Source: Chlorokybus atmophyticus (Eukaryota > Streptophyta > Chlorokybophyceae > Chlorokybales > Chlorokybaceae). From it: a DNA stretch of 64,000 bases. The stretch spans positions 676,310-740,309 of the forward strand of contig RHPI01001737.1 in NCBI GenBank assembly GCA_009103225.1, in the 5' to 3' direction. A program made the translations under genes and the position numbers. The notes under the pieces were generated by a model. That model was not told where the DNA came from, ran no database searches, and saw only the letters and a list, made by a program, of their open reading frames with translations. Positions 10,804 to 25,400 of the stretch are shown piece after piece; the first letter of the stretch is position 1, and each line of letters starts with the position of its first letter.

Positions 10804-13800
10804 AGGCGTTGTAGGCTGCAGTTGGTCATGTTATTGTAGTCAGCATGCATGTGCTTTGGTTGGCGCTGCTGTGCTGTGCTGTGCTGTGCTGTTGCCTTGT
10901 CCTGTGCTCGTTGCTGTGGCATTGCACTGCATTGCATTGCGTTGCGAGCTGTTTGTGCAAGTTGCTATGTGGGAACAGCACCATAGTGCACTGTCCTCAT
11001 AGCAGCACATGTGCATGTTGCGCATTTCAAGTCACTACGACTTTTGCGTATTGCTGTACCCTATATAAGCAGGGTTGTATATGCTGGCATTGGATGGCAG
11101 CGGTCAGTACCCACCCTGGAGCCTGAAGATACCGTGCAGCAACACAGCAGCATGCTGGTTTGGGTCAACCTACCAAGTCAATACTATTAAACTTTAGCAA
11201 TATGCGCGCATCATGTGTAGGGTAGAGTGGAAAGGCCCACAACTAAGAGCGATCCCTAACTGCGAATAGCACACCGAACCCAGCTGTTCATACATTGCAA
11301 TAAGCTCGACTTTAACAAAAATGTCGTTTGTTTGGGTTAGCACGGCTGTGCACGGCAAGACCAGTAGTGGCACCGCCAAGGACTGGAAGGAGAGGTTGGT
11401 TGTACATACAATGCGAAACGGCAATGTATCAATCACATTTAATGCATACAACCCTTCCCGAGCTTTATAGCAGCATGAACGCTGCTCGTGACAACGTTTT
11501 CTTTTTGCTATTTGGAATCGGGTGAACGCCGTGCGTAATCGAGAGCTGGAGCGCGTGTGATACAGTGGACTAGTAGGCGCAGGTATGGTGATCATCACTT
11601 CAACAACAATTTTGTACATGCCTTGGTCATTATATATTGCGGAGATATATATCATTGGTTAAAGGAGTCCTTTATGGAGCTTATTACACATGATACGTGA
11701 TACAACGATGCGGGAGAAAACCGTGCTTCTCACGTGTTAAACACTTAACACTTACATTTTAAAAGGACGAGGGCAGGGGTAATGTTGGTAATGCCTTTGG
11801 GCGTGGAGATGTAAGTGGCTGAATTAGTCTTTGCAAGTGGTGATCCAAAGTGACACGTGATGACCGATAATGCGAGTTGGAAACCATGTATCAAAATGCA
11901 TTTGACCTCATCATTATCTTTAAAGCATCTCCGCTGCAATTTCACAGCACATATGCTATTACACTTTATATTGTTTATATTGCATACATTAATGCGCAAT
12001 GCACTTTCATGATTACGCCGTATAGAGCGTATATATTAATAATAAGATCTTGTTGTCATTATCGCAATCGCTTAGGTGAACAACTATTGTTTTTGGATCT
12101 TTTTTTGGGTATGAAAAGGACTTTCATACCAATTATACTTGTATTGATTTTGGCATCAAAAATTAGACTTCTTAGGCCACGGAAATGTAAAAGAATATCA
12201 CACATTGAGTAACATGTTGCATGTTACTTAATGCAAAGAAAGGTGCTTGGATTTAAAGTTTATTAATGCAACACCCTTAAAATGGTAAAGTGACGTCATC
12301 ATTATCAGTGCAGCATAACCCGTGTATAACTGTAAATAACACATGCCATTAAAGGATGTGGTAGACAGGCAGCCTTGGACTTGCAACTGCATCACTGTGT
12401 GCTATCAAACACATGCCATACTCATTTGCACTTATCATTAAAAATTAACATACTTTATTAAAACCTCGTTTTTCAATAATTTTAATGCGTTTTACAATAA
12501 AATCCTTACATCATATCCGAACGCTCTGGTTTAGAAGGTGTGAGTAGTAGTCCTTTACATTCACTGTAGCGTGTTGCGTAAAATTTACTACGAATCAGAT
12601 GCATGTTAGAGTAACATCTCCGGCCAGCAGAACAAACGCAAATGAAAAAAATGCACTAGTTCACGTCATATTTCTTGTTGCAAGGGATTTCGCATGAATT
12701 CTTGGGATGGAAAATCCGTTCCTTACAAGCTTCTCTTTTGCAAAGCAAGGTCGTTTACATAGAGTTCCTACCATACAGGTCAGTAGGTCGCCTACAGTAG
12801 GTGTGATCTACTACCTAGGTAGCGTTGCCCGATTAGCATGATGCCTCTTTCTCAAGGTAGGTGGACTTATAGCTGTGGCATGCATCGACCATCTCCTGCT
12901 TGTCGTCGGCGTAAACACATCCGCATCAGGCGCTTTGACTTGTGCCCGCTGCCCGGGGTCCGCGTTACGCAGCCTGCACGCAATGCTCCAGCCTGAAACC
13001 GGCTTTTCCCGCGGCCTGGTCCTTATGCATGGGTTGAAGGCTTCGACTCGCTGTAGGATTCAAAACGTCTTCTTGCCGACTCCCCACGTCGCTGTTGTGA
13101 TTGTCGTATTGCACAAGCGACGTCACAGAGCCGCGATGGATGTACTTGTCGGTTCATGTTCTCGCCGCCTTAACTGTGCCAACTTGAATTAAGGTCCTTG
13201 CTTGATTCACGGCCCTTGAATTAAGGGAAAAATGAAATCTTTGACAAACTGCCTGTACATGACAATGCGTTGGCCCTGCCGAAATTGCCTAATTACTGTT
13301 AGCCGTCACTGACCCTCTGCAACAATCCGTCAGAGCCGCAGGTTGTAACCGCGCTACTTGCAGCCGCTTAGAGTCAACTGACCTTGACCGAAACGCGCAC
13401 ATCTTCAACTGGGGTTTACTCAGTGCCAGGAATGGTCCAATCCTCTTTCGGTTTGACAGTTTCAAGTTATAACATTGCGCCGGAGGCTGCAAGTCATCGG
13501 TACAAAGACCTTAAAGCCCATGAACAAGGGCCCAAGAGCCCCTTGCATGAGTTCGGCGTCGCAAAACAGTTTGCCATCCGACTACACACTGCAACAGCTT
13601 CCGAGCGTATAATAAAAGAGTCTGGTCCTGACAGTGTGCCATAGTACCGTACTGAGGTAGGGCAGTTACGTGATCCGAGTGAAGCATCGGTGCCGAGCTC
13701 GGTTAAACGCCGACCAGCGTGAGGGGCTCCGATAGGGTGGTGAGAACGACCGTTTAGAGGGGCAAGTGCATGGCTGCAGCCGATTCTGACGCCGGTTTTA

Positions 13801-14214
13801 GTCTCCGATTCCAGACCGGTCTTTAACCTCATAACGACCGATAGGCTGTTACAAACGCCGCGGAATCTTGACATGACGAGGTGAATTGGGAAAGTAGTTG
13901 GTTTCGGTGGGTTTTTCTGGGGCAAACTGGGGCCAACATGAGTGGTAGATGAAACGGTGGTTACTGCATGGACCGGCTGCAGCAAGCCCTTCTGTCGACA
14001 TCTGCCACTGGCAGGTCTGCTAAGCGACGGCATCAATGCAATGCGTTGTACTGTTGCGTCGCCTTTTCACGACAGCAAACTCGGTTAGCAGCAGCGTTAG
14101 CCCTTAACCAATCGCTCTTTCCTCGGCTATTTGCGTTTGGGGCATTGCAGCATTGAATAAAGCAGCTTGGCTTTGCCAGGCCACAGCATTGTGCGCTGCG
14201 GCAAGGCTAGCAGC
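10804..14214. other. Long AT-rich intergenic region
   Basis: About 3.4 kb without a supported gene. 10867-10950 holds a CTGTG pentanucleotide run followed by CATTG units. A TATA-like ACCCTATATAAG lies at about 11059-11070 with no recognisable gene after it. 11600-12700 is strongly A+T rich. Around 12780-12830 are several ACCTA/TAGGT inversions including TACCTAGGTA. A 180-codon minus-strand frame at 13494-14036 has no recognisable protein features and is left out. Confidence 0.5.
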
Positions 14215-17200
14215 ATGGCGACGACCATCGCCGCCGCCGCCTCGTCGGCCGTCCTTCGCGGGGCGTCCGCCGCCCCCGCCGCCTCCCGTGTGGCGTCCAA
14301 GCGCCAGGCGCAGCCCTATGCCCTCAATGGCGCCCCTGTTGCTGGTTCCGCCAAGAGCAGCTTCTCTGCCGGTGCAGGCCGCCTCAGCGCTGTGCGCAAG
14401 GTGTGTATGCTTACGTACTGCTGTTTGCAACCGTGCTCAGATGGTACTTGCATCACTGCGTCAAGTCATTGCGTCATGGCAGTTTGCTGCCCAACATGCT
14501 TCAGTGCTTGTGAAGCAGAGCTGAATGCACAGTGGCAAATCTCAGTGTGGTTCATCTGTGGGGCTGTGGATGGGCGAAGCATGCTTCATGAGCCGTAGTT
14601 TGTGCAGCATGAACATTGCGAAACCTTGCACTTGTATGTCAGATTCAATGCGCTTACTGACAGTCAGCCACCGAGTAGGTGTAGGCCGTTATCTGCGTGT
14701 GTGCAGGCACATCACATCGCCCACAGTGGCTTACTAGTTGCATGCTCTAAGCCTTGAACGTTTGTTGCAGACTGCCCCAAAGGCAGCCAAGCCCCAGACC
14801 ACACAGGCAGTGGCCGCTGGCATGTCTCGTGCCACCAACACTGTCACCATCACTGGGTATGTGGTCTCACCAAGTGAAAAGGTCGATGCAATGCGTGCAT
14901 GCATGCCCAAGTTGACTTATGCCCTTTCTTTACTGCATATACTTATGGGTCCACAAACTACAGGTATGTGACCGCTGTGGACGTGGCTAATGCTGCCTTC
15001 AAGATGGTGGCTCGCTCTGGAGACGAGTTCATCATCAACCTGTCTGAGCAGACATGGTGCAAGGTAAGCACTGTCGATCATTTGACAATGCGTAGATTGG
15101 GTACTTGAACGCCAGTAGATCTTGCAGCCTAGAGTAATGGGTTTGGTCACTGGTTCTGTCAATTGTTGGTCTAGTGGTCACTCTAACGAAAATCTGTTAT
15201 GCAGTGCCTCATGAACATTGACGAGGTTGACCGCGACCGCATGCCCGACCCTCCTGGCTTCGACTGGTCACCCTCAGCTCGTGTCCAGAAGTACATCAAT
15301 GTCGGTGCCCTTCTCATCGCTGCTGGCATTGAGATTGAGGACGCTGGCAAGACCCGCATTGACGCTCGTACAATTAACATCATGGAGGACGGCCATGGTG
15401 GACTCATCTTTGAGGATGCCCACTGGTGGGTCAACCAGCTCAACGTCCTTGCTGATGTCTGGGTGAACGCTGTGGGTGGAGACTTCCGCATCAACTACCG
15501 CACCAATATTGAGATCACCGGCCATAAGACTGCTGACACTGCCCAAGAGATGGCCACCCTATCGCGCCTCATCTATGGTCTGTCTTCCGCATACCTGCTG
15601 ACTGGGTCTGACCGCTTCCTGGAGAATGCACGCAATGCTATCAAGTTCCAGCGTGAGGCGTTCCGCAAGCTCACCAATGATGGACGCTGCTGCTTCTGGG
15701 CCTATGGTCTCAAGGATGGCAAGATGATCATGGCCTCGCAGAACGGTGATGACTTCAACCAGATCCCCCTGTACGAGCAGATCTACGCCCTTGCTGGACT
15801 CACCCAGTACTACCGCATCACCTATGACCCTGATGCGCTGGCCGATATTGTGCGCACCGTGGAGATGTTCGACAAGTACTACCTGGACACCAAAAGTGGC
15901 CACCGTGGATACTACTCCCATGTTGATGTTGCCACCCTCAAGTACGATGACCCCCATCTCGGGGACAACAAGTCCCAGAAGAACTGGAACTCCATTGGTG
16001 ATCACATCCCTGCATACCTGATCAACCTGATTTGCGCCCTGGACCCTGTCCCCGAGGGCTCCTCTCCGTACTTGCAGAAGTTCCTGGACAGGTGCCTGTG
16101 GATCATGCGCGAGACCAGCGAGTTGATTCTGACCAAGTTCCCTGATCCGGACCCAAGCGTGCCGTTTGTCAATGAGCGGTTCTATGAGGACTGGACCCCC
16201 TGGACCACCTGGAGGTGGCAGCAGGACTCTGCTGTCTGTGGACATAACTTGAAGATCGCTTGGAACTTGACCCGCGCTGCCAACTACTACGCTCGCTCTG
16301 ACAAGACTTACTCTGATGCCCTCATGAAGCTCTGCTGCTTCCTTGGTGACGAGCTTGCCCGTGTCGGTGTTGACCAGATCCGCAGTGGTCTGTTTGATGT
16401 GATTGAGCGTCACCCCAAGAACGGCATGTTCATTGAGTTCCGCTGGTAAGCAGACCATGCAGGGTTCACTGCCTTCATTGCTCCTTCAGTTGCACTCGAG
16501 CTTCACTTTCTACCTTGTGCCAACTGATTAATGTTGCAGGTGGGATACCAAGGACTTCTGGCAGCAGGAGCAGGCTATTCTTGCCTACTACATCATGTAT
16601 GGCAAGACGAACAACCCTGAGTACCTGAAGCTGGCGCGTGAGCAGACTGCCTTCTACAACACCTTCTTCTTGAACCACGACGACCAGGGCGTGTACTTCC
16701 GTACCAACGGTGATGGTCTGCCCTTCCTGGTCGGCAGCTACCGCCGCAAGGGTGGCCACTCCATCTCTGGTTACCATGCGTTCGAGCTGTGCTTCTTGGC
16801 GGACATCTACACCAAGTGCTACGTCTCCAAGGCGAACCTCTGCATGTACTTCAAGCCTACTGAGGACCCGCGTGCTGGTCAGCTCGCCATCAATGTGATG
16901 CCCGACTTCGTTGAGCCAGGCACACTCAAGATTGTGAGGGTCAATGTCAATGGTGAGGATCGCCAAGTGAAGGACCCCTTCCGCATGAGCGTTGGTAAGT
17001 TGACAGTAGCAGTACTCAGTGCAGCTCTTGGCCATCTTATCAAGCGTGTCGCTTGCCTGACAATTTTGTTGTGACCAGACCTCCTGCAGTCCGATATGGG
17101 TCGCGACACCGATGTGATTGTAGAGTACGAGCCTCAGCCCTTCTCCAGCTACTCCAACACTGTCAATGCCAACCAGGCATACACGGATGCTCCCAAGGTG

Positions 17201-17245
17201 GCGTCTGCTGGCGCTGCTGGGGGCAAGTACTCCTGGAGCTTGTAA
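14215..17245 (+). CDS. Plastid-targeted N-acylglucosamine 2-epimerase (AGE)-fold protein
   Basis: Six exons join in phase: 14215-14400, 14771-14856, 14964-15063, 15205-16445, 16540-16994, 17079-17245, giving 744 residues. Residues 1 to about 80 are Ala/Ser/Arg-rich with almost no acid (MATTIAAAASSAVLRG), a typical plastid transit peptide. The rest resembles the (alpha/alpha)6-barrel family of AGE and cellobiose 2-epimerases: EDGHGGLIFEDAHWWVNQL, EMATLSRLIYGLSSAYLLTG, CFWAYGLKDGK and WRWQQDSAVCGHNLKIAWNL, with regularly spaced aromatic/His helices. Family members invert or isomerise sugars; the substrate cannot be read here. At about 660 mature residues it is much longer than classic AGE enzymes (about 400), with an extra domain at each end. 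Codons are strongly C-ending (GCC, CTC, ACC, AAG), unlike neighbouring genes, suggesting high expression. Confidence 0.75.
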
Positions 17246-19457
17246 AGAGGGGCAATCCTCGACGCAGTTACCCTGCAACCTGGTGTATACATAATTAGCT
17301 GAACCTTGTGAGCTGTCCCGTCCATATAGCCCCTAGAGCAGCATTTTGAATGTGTTGCTTGTTAGGTCGTGTATTGCAGTGTGGGTACTCGACCATTATT
17401 GAAGGCAGTTCTGATTCAACAATGTTGGATTGTGCTGCGCTGAACATATGAGATGTCATTGCAATCACATCAACCATCAGATGTTGGCCTGTCGATGTGA
17501 AGTATACATGTCTTGCGCATGGTGTTGAGTTTTGCGATTTGGACATTCATTCTGTGGTTGGCTGCTGCACTTGTCTGCAGAGGATTGGTCGTGTTATTTG
17601 CACAGCAGCATGTCAATTGTTTGTGAGTGTGTGAACAGAGATGGTATGGTGTACAGAGTATGTCTATTCGAGCAGCAACTTGAGAACGTTGCCTGCGAGT
17701 TGCCGCGTACAGAACTGTCAAAAGTGTGTGTTCCCTTATGGTTAACAATGTGTAAATGTACTGCTTGCATGGCAGTTGATGAGGTGGTGCTGGCTGTGAG
17801 GACAACATCACAACACTGTACACATTGTACATTATGCGAATGTATGCATGTCCTGCTACTATACTTGCATATGCATGCACTAACCCTAAAGCCTGGAGTA
17901 TAACAGCACTGGCGGCAATAGTGCCAAGCTGCCCAAAGGCAACTTGCTCACTGTACAGTTTTGGTGACCTTTGCTTGGTTGTTTGCTGACTTGCTTTCTA
18001 ACACCATCTTGTGTATTATCTGCCAAACCCGTACCCTTAGCCCCTGCTACTAGCCATACAACACTACTTGCTGAAAGTGGTTGCAGCGCTGACAGCGAAC
18101 GCTTGTGTCACTGATAATAGTGTTTGTAGTACTTGCTTGTGTTTCCGTGCTGACTTGCTTACTGACTTGTTGGTCAACGCTAGCAAAAGAATCTGTTGGA
18201 CAAGGCTATCATGTCTACAGCCTGTGTGTCAAACCCGCACCCCCTCAGCCCTTGCTGCGACGTTCACACTACCTGCTCGTGTTATTGTGCTACAACCGTA
18301 TCATACCGCTTAAGCGGCTTAACTCGTGCACATGTGCTGCAAGTCATTCCATCACGTTTGCATGTGTAATCGCAGCATACAAGACATGGTATAAGGTATA
18401 ATGGTATGCTAAAGTAGTCACATGCACGGTGTCAAGCCAACATCACATGCATGGTGTCAAGCAAGCAGCACATGCAGCTAGTCACCACCACTCATATCGC
18501 AAGCACCACACCGCTATCTATGCTAGGACTACTTGCCTGCCGCGTGTGCATCTGTGTAAATAGGATGTTGTAGTGGTTGGTCTTTATGCGGAGGGAATGA
18601 GAGATCTTGATTGTGTATGCCTGATGTTAGTTGACATTGATAGTTGCCAATTCGTAATATATGCGTATTTGCATGTTGCGTACTTTATTGTTGACCAGGT
18701 GATAATGCAGATGTGATATGCAGCCGGCATGTACAAGTGTATACATACAGTATCATAAGCAAAACGCACATTTCAATGATACTAACAAATGGTATGATAT
18801 GTTACATACGCACCAAAAACAAAGCACAAGATTAAGAGATATATTCAACATGGCTTCCAACTATGACAGCGTATCACGATCGGTTTGTGCATTAACGAAT
18901 ATGAAGTTGCTGACATTATGTGGTTCATGCATTCAAATGCATATGCATACTAAGTGTTCATGACAATGAGCAACATGATAACATGTTCAGACACATGCAC
19001 GCGATAAAGGGCTTCATACCCCTACATTAAGTGTTTGCACAAGCGCACGCGCGCAAATTAGCCAACAACGCAAGAAAGCTACATAATCGATATTTAGCAA
19101 TTGCGGTGCGTTTGCAATGCGAAAGCCACTGTTGGCAACCGCCAAGTGTGGGCATTTACACCACGGGGGATGTGACACGGCTTTCGCTCAATCTAAATAG
19201 GCACTAGCATGTTTATGTTCACATTATGCTTTGTCGGAGTATGGTGCTATTGCAACCTCGCACTGAAGAACCCTCTCAACATAAGCATCTCAGCCTGTCT
19301 CAGGCTGGGGAGCCTTTTAAGCCAAGCATAGTGAGTGCTAAGCCTGATAGCTCTATGACTCACAGTCTAGTTACGAAAGTGCGCACCCCTTTGCTTGCAA
19401 CCCAAAAGCAGGAAGACTGACATCGCGACGGTGGTGTCGTCGTGGGTGTCGGCGGCC
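17246..19457. other. Intergenic region without recognised genes
   Basis: No supported coding or RNA feature. It contains short TGCATG-rich stretches (around 17840-17880 and 18420-18480) and, near its right end, the presumed promoter and leader of UGGT. An upstream in-frame stretch 19395-19457 precedes the UGGT start, but its residues are not protein-like for the family. Confidence 0.5.
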
Positions 19458-22400
19458 ATGTGGTTGCGGCGCCGGCACGCGGCGGCGCTGCTAGCCCTCG
19501 CACTTACTTGCTTGCAGCTGGTCGGCGGGAAGCCAGTGCGAGCTTCTGCCGGCGGCGCGAAGACGGTCCATGTGGCACTGAAGGCCAAGTGGCAGGGGAC
19601 TGCACTGCTGCTTGAAGCTGGGTAGGGTTTTGACTGGCGTAGGTTTGATGTGTGAGAGCGTACAAGTGGTACTTGAGCCAAAAGGAGACGAATGTGACAG
19701 GCAGTTGGGTGGCATTGCATGTCAGTTGCCATTGATATTTGCATGGCATACAGTTACCCACGCTATGAAAGGTGTGTTGTCATTGAAGTCGGCATGCAGT
19801 GCTCTAAGCTCTTGCCACTGCACCTCTTTTCACAGTTCTGCATAGTAAATTGTCGCCGCGTATATTTCTGACGCTTAAGTTGTTGGCTGCGCATATAAGA
19901 GTCTGTCATGGCAACTGCATTGTGAGTGTTAGTTTTTGGAGTTTTGCAGTACAGGCCAGTGATTGTGTGAAAAGGTTGGAGTAACATAAAGTTAACAAAG
20001 CGAGAGCTTGCGCGTGGCAATGCTGCTACAAGTGCACTCCTGTGCACTGCATGCACTATGGTCGAGCAGCATCCACACTTGTATACTTACTCATGATAGT
20101 GCAGAAGTCAGTGGCTTAGGTTTTTGTTTGAAAGTGTTTGTCAGCAAAGGAAGGGGGGGGGGGGGCATCAATTGGCAAGTTACCGAGTATCACGATCAAC
20201 TGCAGGGAGTTTGTCAGCGATGTGAGTAAAGACCAGTATTGGCATTTCATCAGCAGCTGGCAACAACATGTCAGTGATTCATCCACAGATGGTGGCAGCG
20301 ATGCTGCGTGTGTTGCAGCAATTGCGGACGTTGCAGAGCACACTTTGACACCAAGACTCCGGCAGGTTGGCAACACTGCCCTTCTGACAGAGTGCTCAGT
20401 GTTTTCAGTGTCAGTGTTGCAAGTAGTACTCAGCATGCTGTTGGCCAGGTGCTGCCGGTTGCGCTGGTGTTGCGCAGCTACTCCCCGCGCGTCGCCACGT
20501 TCCGCCAACTTGCAGAGCACTCGCTGTGTGCAGCAAATAAAGAGTACACGTCGCCTGGAGGAGGTGAAAGGCAAAGTGCAGGCCAGCAATTGGTTTATCA
20601 TGAGCCCATCGTTCTCCCACACGCGCCCTGCTGCTGGGTTGATGTTGATGGACAGATTGCCGAGACAGCCTCTGCGCTGAGCGATCGACTTGGCGTTATA
20701 CAGCGAGGGCAAGTGTGTTGATATGACTTGCTGACCACATGTGTTCGTTGCTTAACACGTGTGTTGTAGCAGGAAAGCAAATGGAGTCAATGCAGAGTCG
20801 TATGAGTTTGATCACGTGTATCCCAGCTTGTCTGAAGCAAACCACACCGCAGTCTTGTATGCAACTCCTGGCTCGCGTTGCTTTGACGAGCTGCATACGC
20901 TTCTTGTTACTGCTGCTGAAGAGGTGAGGTGCCCATGTGGTTGCGAGGTCAATAACTGTTGGAGAGCAAAGATGTCCTCAATATTGCTGCGCAGGGTATT
21001 GCAACATACGTCCATCGGCCCGTTTACCTTGCAAACTGCAACGGTGCGAAGCACAATTCGCACTGCGCTTCTGCTGGCACTGCCGGGGTTTTGCAGCTTG
21101 GAGGCTACGGAGCTGAACTTGCCATAAAAAACATGGAGTACAAGGCGATTGATGACAGCAACGCCAAGAAAGGTGGGTTTTTGCTTTCGCGCACACAGAA
21201 GTTGCAAGCTCAGTAGTTGCCCAGCTACATGGTCAGGACCTTGGCGCCACAGTGGATTACTTTCCACATGTTTTTGGTGCCAGATTCAGTCGCCCAGGAG
21301 CTTGAAACTGAAGCTGCGGATTCTGATATCAAAGGCTTTCTGTTTGAGACGCTCCTGGTATCACTGGGGCACGGTGTACAGCATTGGCAGAGTGAACACT
21401 TCACAACGTGACCATGTTAGCTGTGCGCAATGCTTGTTGGAATGCGTGGAAGTCGCTCAGTTTTGATGTCAATGTTTGATGTAGGAGCGCAAGCCCGAGA
21501 AGGCGGCAGAGCTGTTGACGTTCCGCGACATATTGATGTCCAGTGCGGATATGGAGGACACTCTCAAAGTGTGGGATCTCAAGGGTACAGTTTTAAAAAC
21601 AAAGAACTCTTTCTTTCTATTTTGTTTTATAGTTTTTGGTTACGACATCAAGACTAGGGACCCATATCCTTGGCACAAGGCTTGACTGGAAACAGGCGTG
21701 TTGTCTGACTTCATGTGCTTGCATCAGTCTGAGAAGCACTTTCGCCTGCAGATCTTGGTGTGCAAGCAGCGCAACGCATTGTTGCGGCATCAGACCCTTT
21801 GAAACTACTGCGCGACATTAGTCACAACTTCCCAAGTTTGGTATCGTCTTTGTCAAGGCTACAGGTACAGTACCGCTGCCACATATATGAGCCAGCAGTT
21901 AAAGCGAGCAGCACTTGCGCATCTGCAGTAATCAGTGTGTCTTCAAATACAGGCAAACAGCACCTTGAAGGCCGAGATCACCGCGAACCAAAACTATATG
22001 CAAGCCGGTGCAACCTACCTCAGCATCAATGGGTTCGGTGTTGACATTCAGACACTTGACCCTTTTATGTAAGTTTTCAGCACTGGGTTACAGATTGCAG
22101 ATCTGCATAGCCTCGCACAATTCTGTTACACTCTGAAACTTTGGATTGATCGGTAGTGGAGCACATCACATGACGATGTCTTGCTGTGTGATATCGCAGG
22201 CTGTTCAAGCTCATCCGCGAGGAAATTGCCTTGAGTGATCAGCTGGCTGCACTCAAGGTGCCGTTGTTATATGATGCAACATAATTGGGGGCCTGTCACA
22301 GACTGGCACCCCACATCAATCAGCACACCACGCGCCTTGCCTAAGCTTGCATGGTCTATGAGGACATTGACAGCGAGTTTGCAGCTTACACCAGAAACCA

Positions 22401-25400
22401 TTCGGCAACTGTTGAGGCTTTCGGAGAGCAAAGCAGCCGGCTCATCCATAAGAATTGACACAAGGTCACCTGTCCATGTGCACTTTGCAAATGACCTGGA
22501 AAAAGACGCACAGTACCAAATGTTCTCGCCGTCATTACGTGAGGTAACAAGTCGTCTCGATACATCCTTCAACTTGCCCAAAGTAAAATCTGCATTCTTA
22601 TCTTACCTTTGCTGTGCTGCAGATGTTGATGCCAGTTTACCCGGGCCAGATGCGTTACGTACGCAAGAACCTGTTCAATGGCGTGTTCGTCATTGACCCT
22701 GTCAGCCTCTCAGGTCTAGAGGTAGCCTTTGTGTTTGCTATGAGTGAGATACGCGTGAATTCCTATTGCACATTCCGTCTTTCTTGGGTACATTTTCTGA
22801 TGCAGGTCATTAGAGCCATCAAGCTCTACATAGACAAGTTGGTGCCGGTGAGGATGGGCGTTATGCTTGCACCGTCGTCTGTAGTTTCAGCGTTGCCAGC
22901 TGGGGCGACTGCGGTCTCCGAGAGTGCAGCCGGCCATCACGTTGCAAGCGTCGTGTCAAGGATGTTTTACTTCTTTCGCTTGCGGTCGGGCACGGCAGCA
23001 GCCTTCCGGTTTCTCTTCAAGGTAGGTTGGGCACTATGTGATGGTTAGTTACTGATGGTGTGTTACCATAGAGGGCATGTTGCTCCCGTGACCTGTACTG
23101 AGTGCATCAAACTGTTTTTAACCGTGTGCATATGCATTGAACTCGCAGTTGGCAGAATTGTCAGAGGACATGAGTGTCATGGATGGGGACTTCATCTCAA
23201 CGGAAATGGCGGTAGCAGCATTCCAGACAACCTACAGGAAGCTGAAGGTCAAAGCTCAAACAGAAACCATGGACGAGGCGGTTGCAGCTGTACTTAGCGA
23301 AGCCAGGCATGCGGAAGATGTAGCTGCATCCGTACAGTTCATCTCCGCTCGAGGACTTGCGCATGTTGTGCCTTGCCTTCTGTTGAATGGCATGCTTTAC
23401 ACCAGTGACAACGTAAGTGCTCTGTGCTCAGTGTGCTGATGTCGTTGTGCGACTGCCATACCATGTCACCGGTGCGGTTGTTGGACAACACCTACACCTG
23501 TTGTCACGATGCTTGGCGTCTGCATGGCCATCACAATTCTTGACCAGGAGCACTGCTGCAGGTGCCGCAGATGCTGCTACATGCAGTCAACGAAGAAACT
23601 CCATTTGTGCAAGAGAGCATCTACTATGGTCAGATCGACCCCAGCACAGATGTGCTGGACTTTGCTTTGAAAACTGGCAGCTACAAGCGCTACAACCCCC
23701 TGGTGTGCCACCTTGCACCATACTGGAGCAAGGCTTAAGTGTAGTTGAAACGCATGTCATGCACGACACCTGACATCCCAACTGGTTACTGCGTTGACGT
23801 TCGTTGTTGTGACGTGCAGATACTTCCACAGCGTACTGATGCGCAGCCTTCTCAAGTACCATTAGCAGCGGCGTATGCAGACCGTTCAAGTGCCATTGCA
23901 CAGCTGCCATACTTGCATCAACCTGGCAGTACGTTGCATGGCTGGGAACCGCCTGTCTTGTAGGCACCTTTGACAGCAAGCTGTCCTGAGAAGGCAAGTC
24001 ATCGCTGGCTCTGCAGTTCGGCTCTGATGCCTGCTGTGGTTGCTGCAGCTGAGGATGATGTGAAGACGATAACACACTGGCTGGTTGCTGACTTGTCGTC
24101 TGCAAGCGGCATTCGGCTTGCACAGGAGGCTGTGAAGAGGCTGGTGCGTGCATGCTGTTGGTGGTTGTTATCTCTCATGGTCTGACAGCGAGGCTGCTTA
24201 CAGTGTGTCATTAGTTATCGAGGCACACATACTCACGGGGTTGGACACAAAATGGCCAAGTTGCGCGCAAAGTTGTGTTACATGCATGAGTATGCTGAGT
24301 GGTCATGTGCTTGTGCTGCAGGCTAGTGACGACTGCAAGTTGGCACGCTTTGCGTTTGTGCACAACCCAGCAGATTGGCATCCTTCACAACCGCTTCCAC
24401 CAGCAACTCGCTTCGTTGCCGCAGCTCTTCACATGACAAGGTGCGTGTTGCTTGCTGATTAGGACATAAAGTGCCAATATCTGTCCAACTTGGAGACATG
24501 TCATCACGTCTAAGTTATCATTGCATACTTTAAGAGCTTCCAAATGTTGATGTGATCGAGCGTTGTTGGTGCGTTGTTGGTAGGTCAGTGGCAGCTATCA
24601 GTGTTGCAATGGCTGTTGTGCAAGAACCACTAACTACGCCGTCACTATTGCAGTCGCCGTCATAAGCTGGTGCCTTTCCTGCAGTCACTGTTACCCAGGC
24701 TGCCTGAGCTAACAGTCTCCACGTTGCTTGACCTCGCCGCCGAAGTTGGTCTGCAGATAGAGCAGCTGAGGTCACTTCTCAAAGATCAGCAGCAAGAAGA
24801 ATTGGCCGCAGAAGTGCAGTCTCACCAAAAGCTCTGCCAGCAGCTGCTTCACCTTCAGCCTGGACAGAATGCCGTTGTCACTAACGGACGGGTAGGCATG
24901 ATGTTGGGGTGGCTACCTATCTGGCTTTAAGGCAACCATGCATTCTGTCCTGAAGCTGTGGCGACACCGTTTGTTGACATTTGTGCATGTACAGGTATTC
25001 ACCCCTATCAGCACTGGTTCTTTCCTAGCTGAGGATTTCGAGCTGCTGGACGGCGTCGAGTACAGCACGCGCGCCAGCCTTGTGCAGCCTGTCGTGGAAA
25101 GGAGCGGCTTTGATGACGTCGATGCAGACTTGCTCACAAGCGAGTTCTTCTCAGACCTGATCTCAGCAACTGTATCCGTCACCATGGGCCGTGCACGCGG
25201 ACAATTGGTAAGTCGTGTTCCAGTTTGTTCCAGTTTGGTGGATGAAAACCGTGGCAGATGTGTATGCACTCTTAATGTTTTGCATGGCCTGCTTCAGTAC
25301 GACACAAGAAGTTACTTTACCTGATGTTTCTGCTGCATTTCATGAACAGGAGCCTAAGACGTTTAACAAGTTCGCCACCAAGCACAGTGCCATCATGGTC

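Noticed and set aside
11040-11080. TATA-like CTATATAAG as a promoter
   Set aside because: No gene model follows within 3 kb on the plus strand, so an isolated TATA-like word is not enough.
13494-14036. 180-codon minus-strand open frame
   Set aside because: No recognisable motif, no splice partners, mixed composition. Likely chance in a spacer.
15559-16458. 299-codon open frame on the minus strand
   Set aside because: It is the antisense shadow of the strongly biased exon 4 of the AGE-fold gene; C-ending codons suppress stops on the other strand.
16475-17278. 267-codon minus-strand open frame
   Set aside because: Antisense of exons 5-6 of the same AGE-fold gene; it runs through both introns without splice logic.
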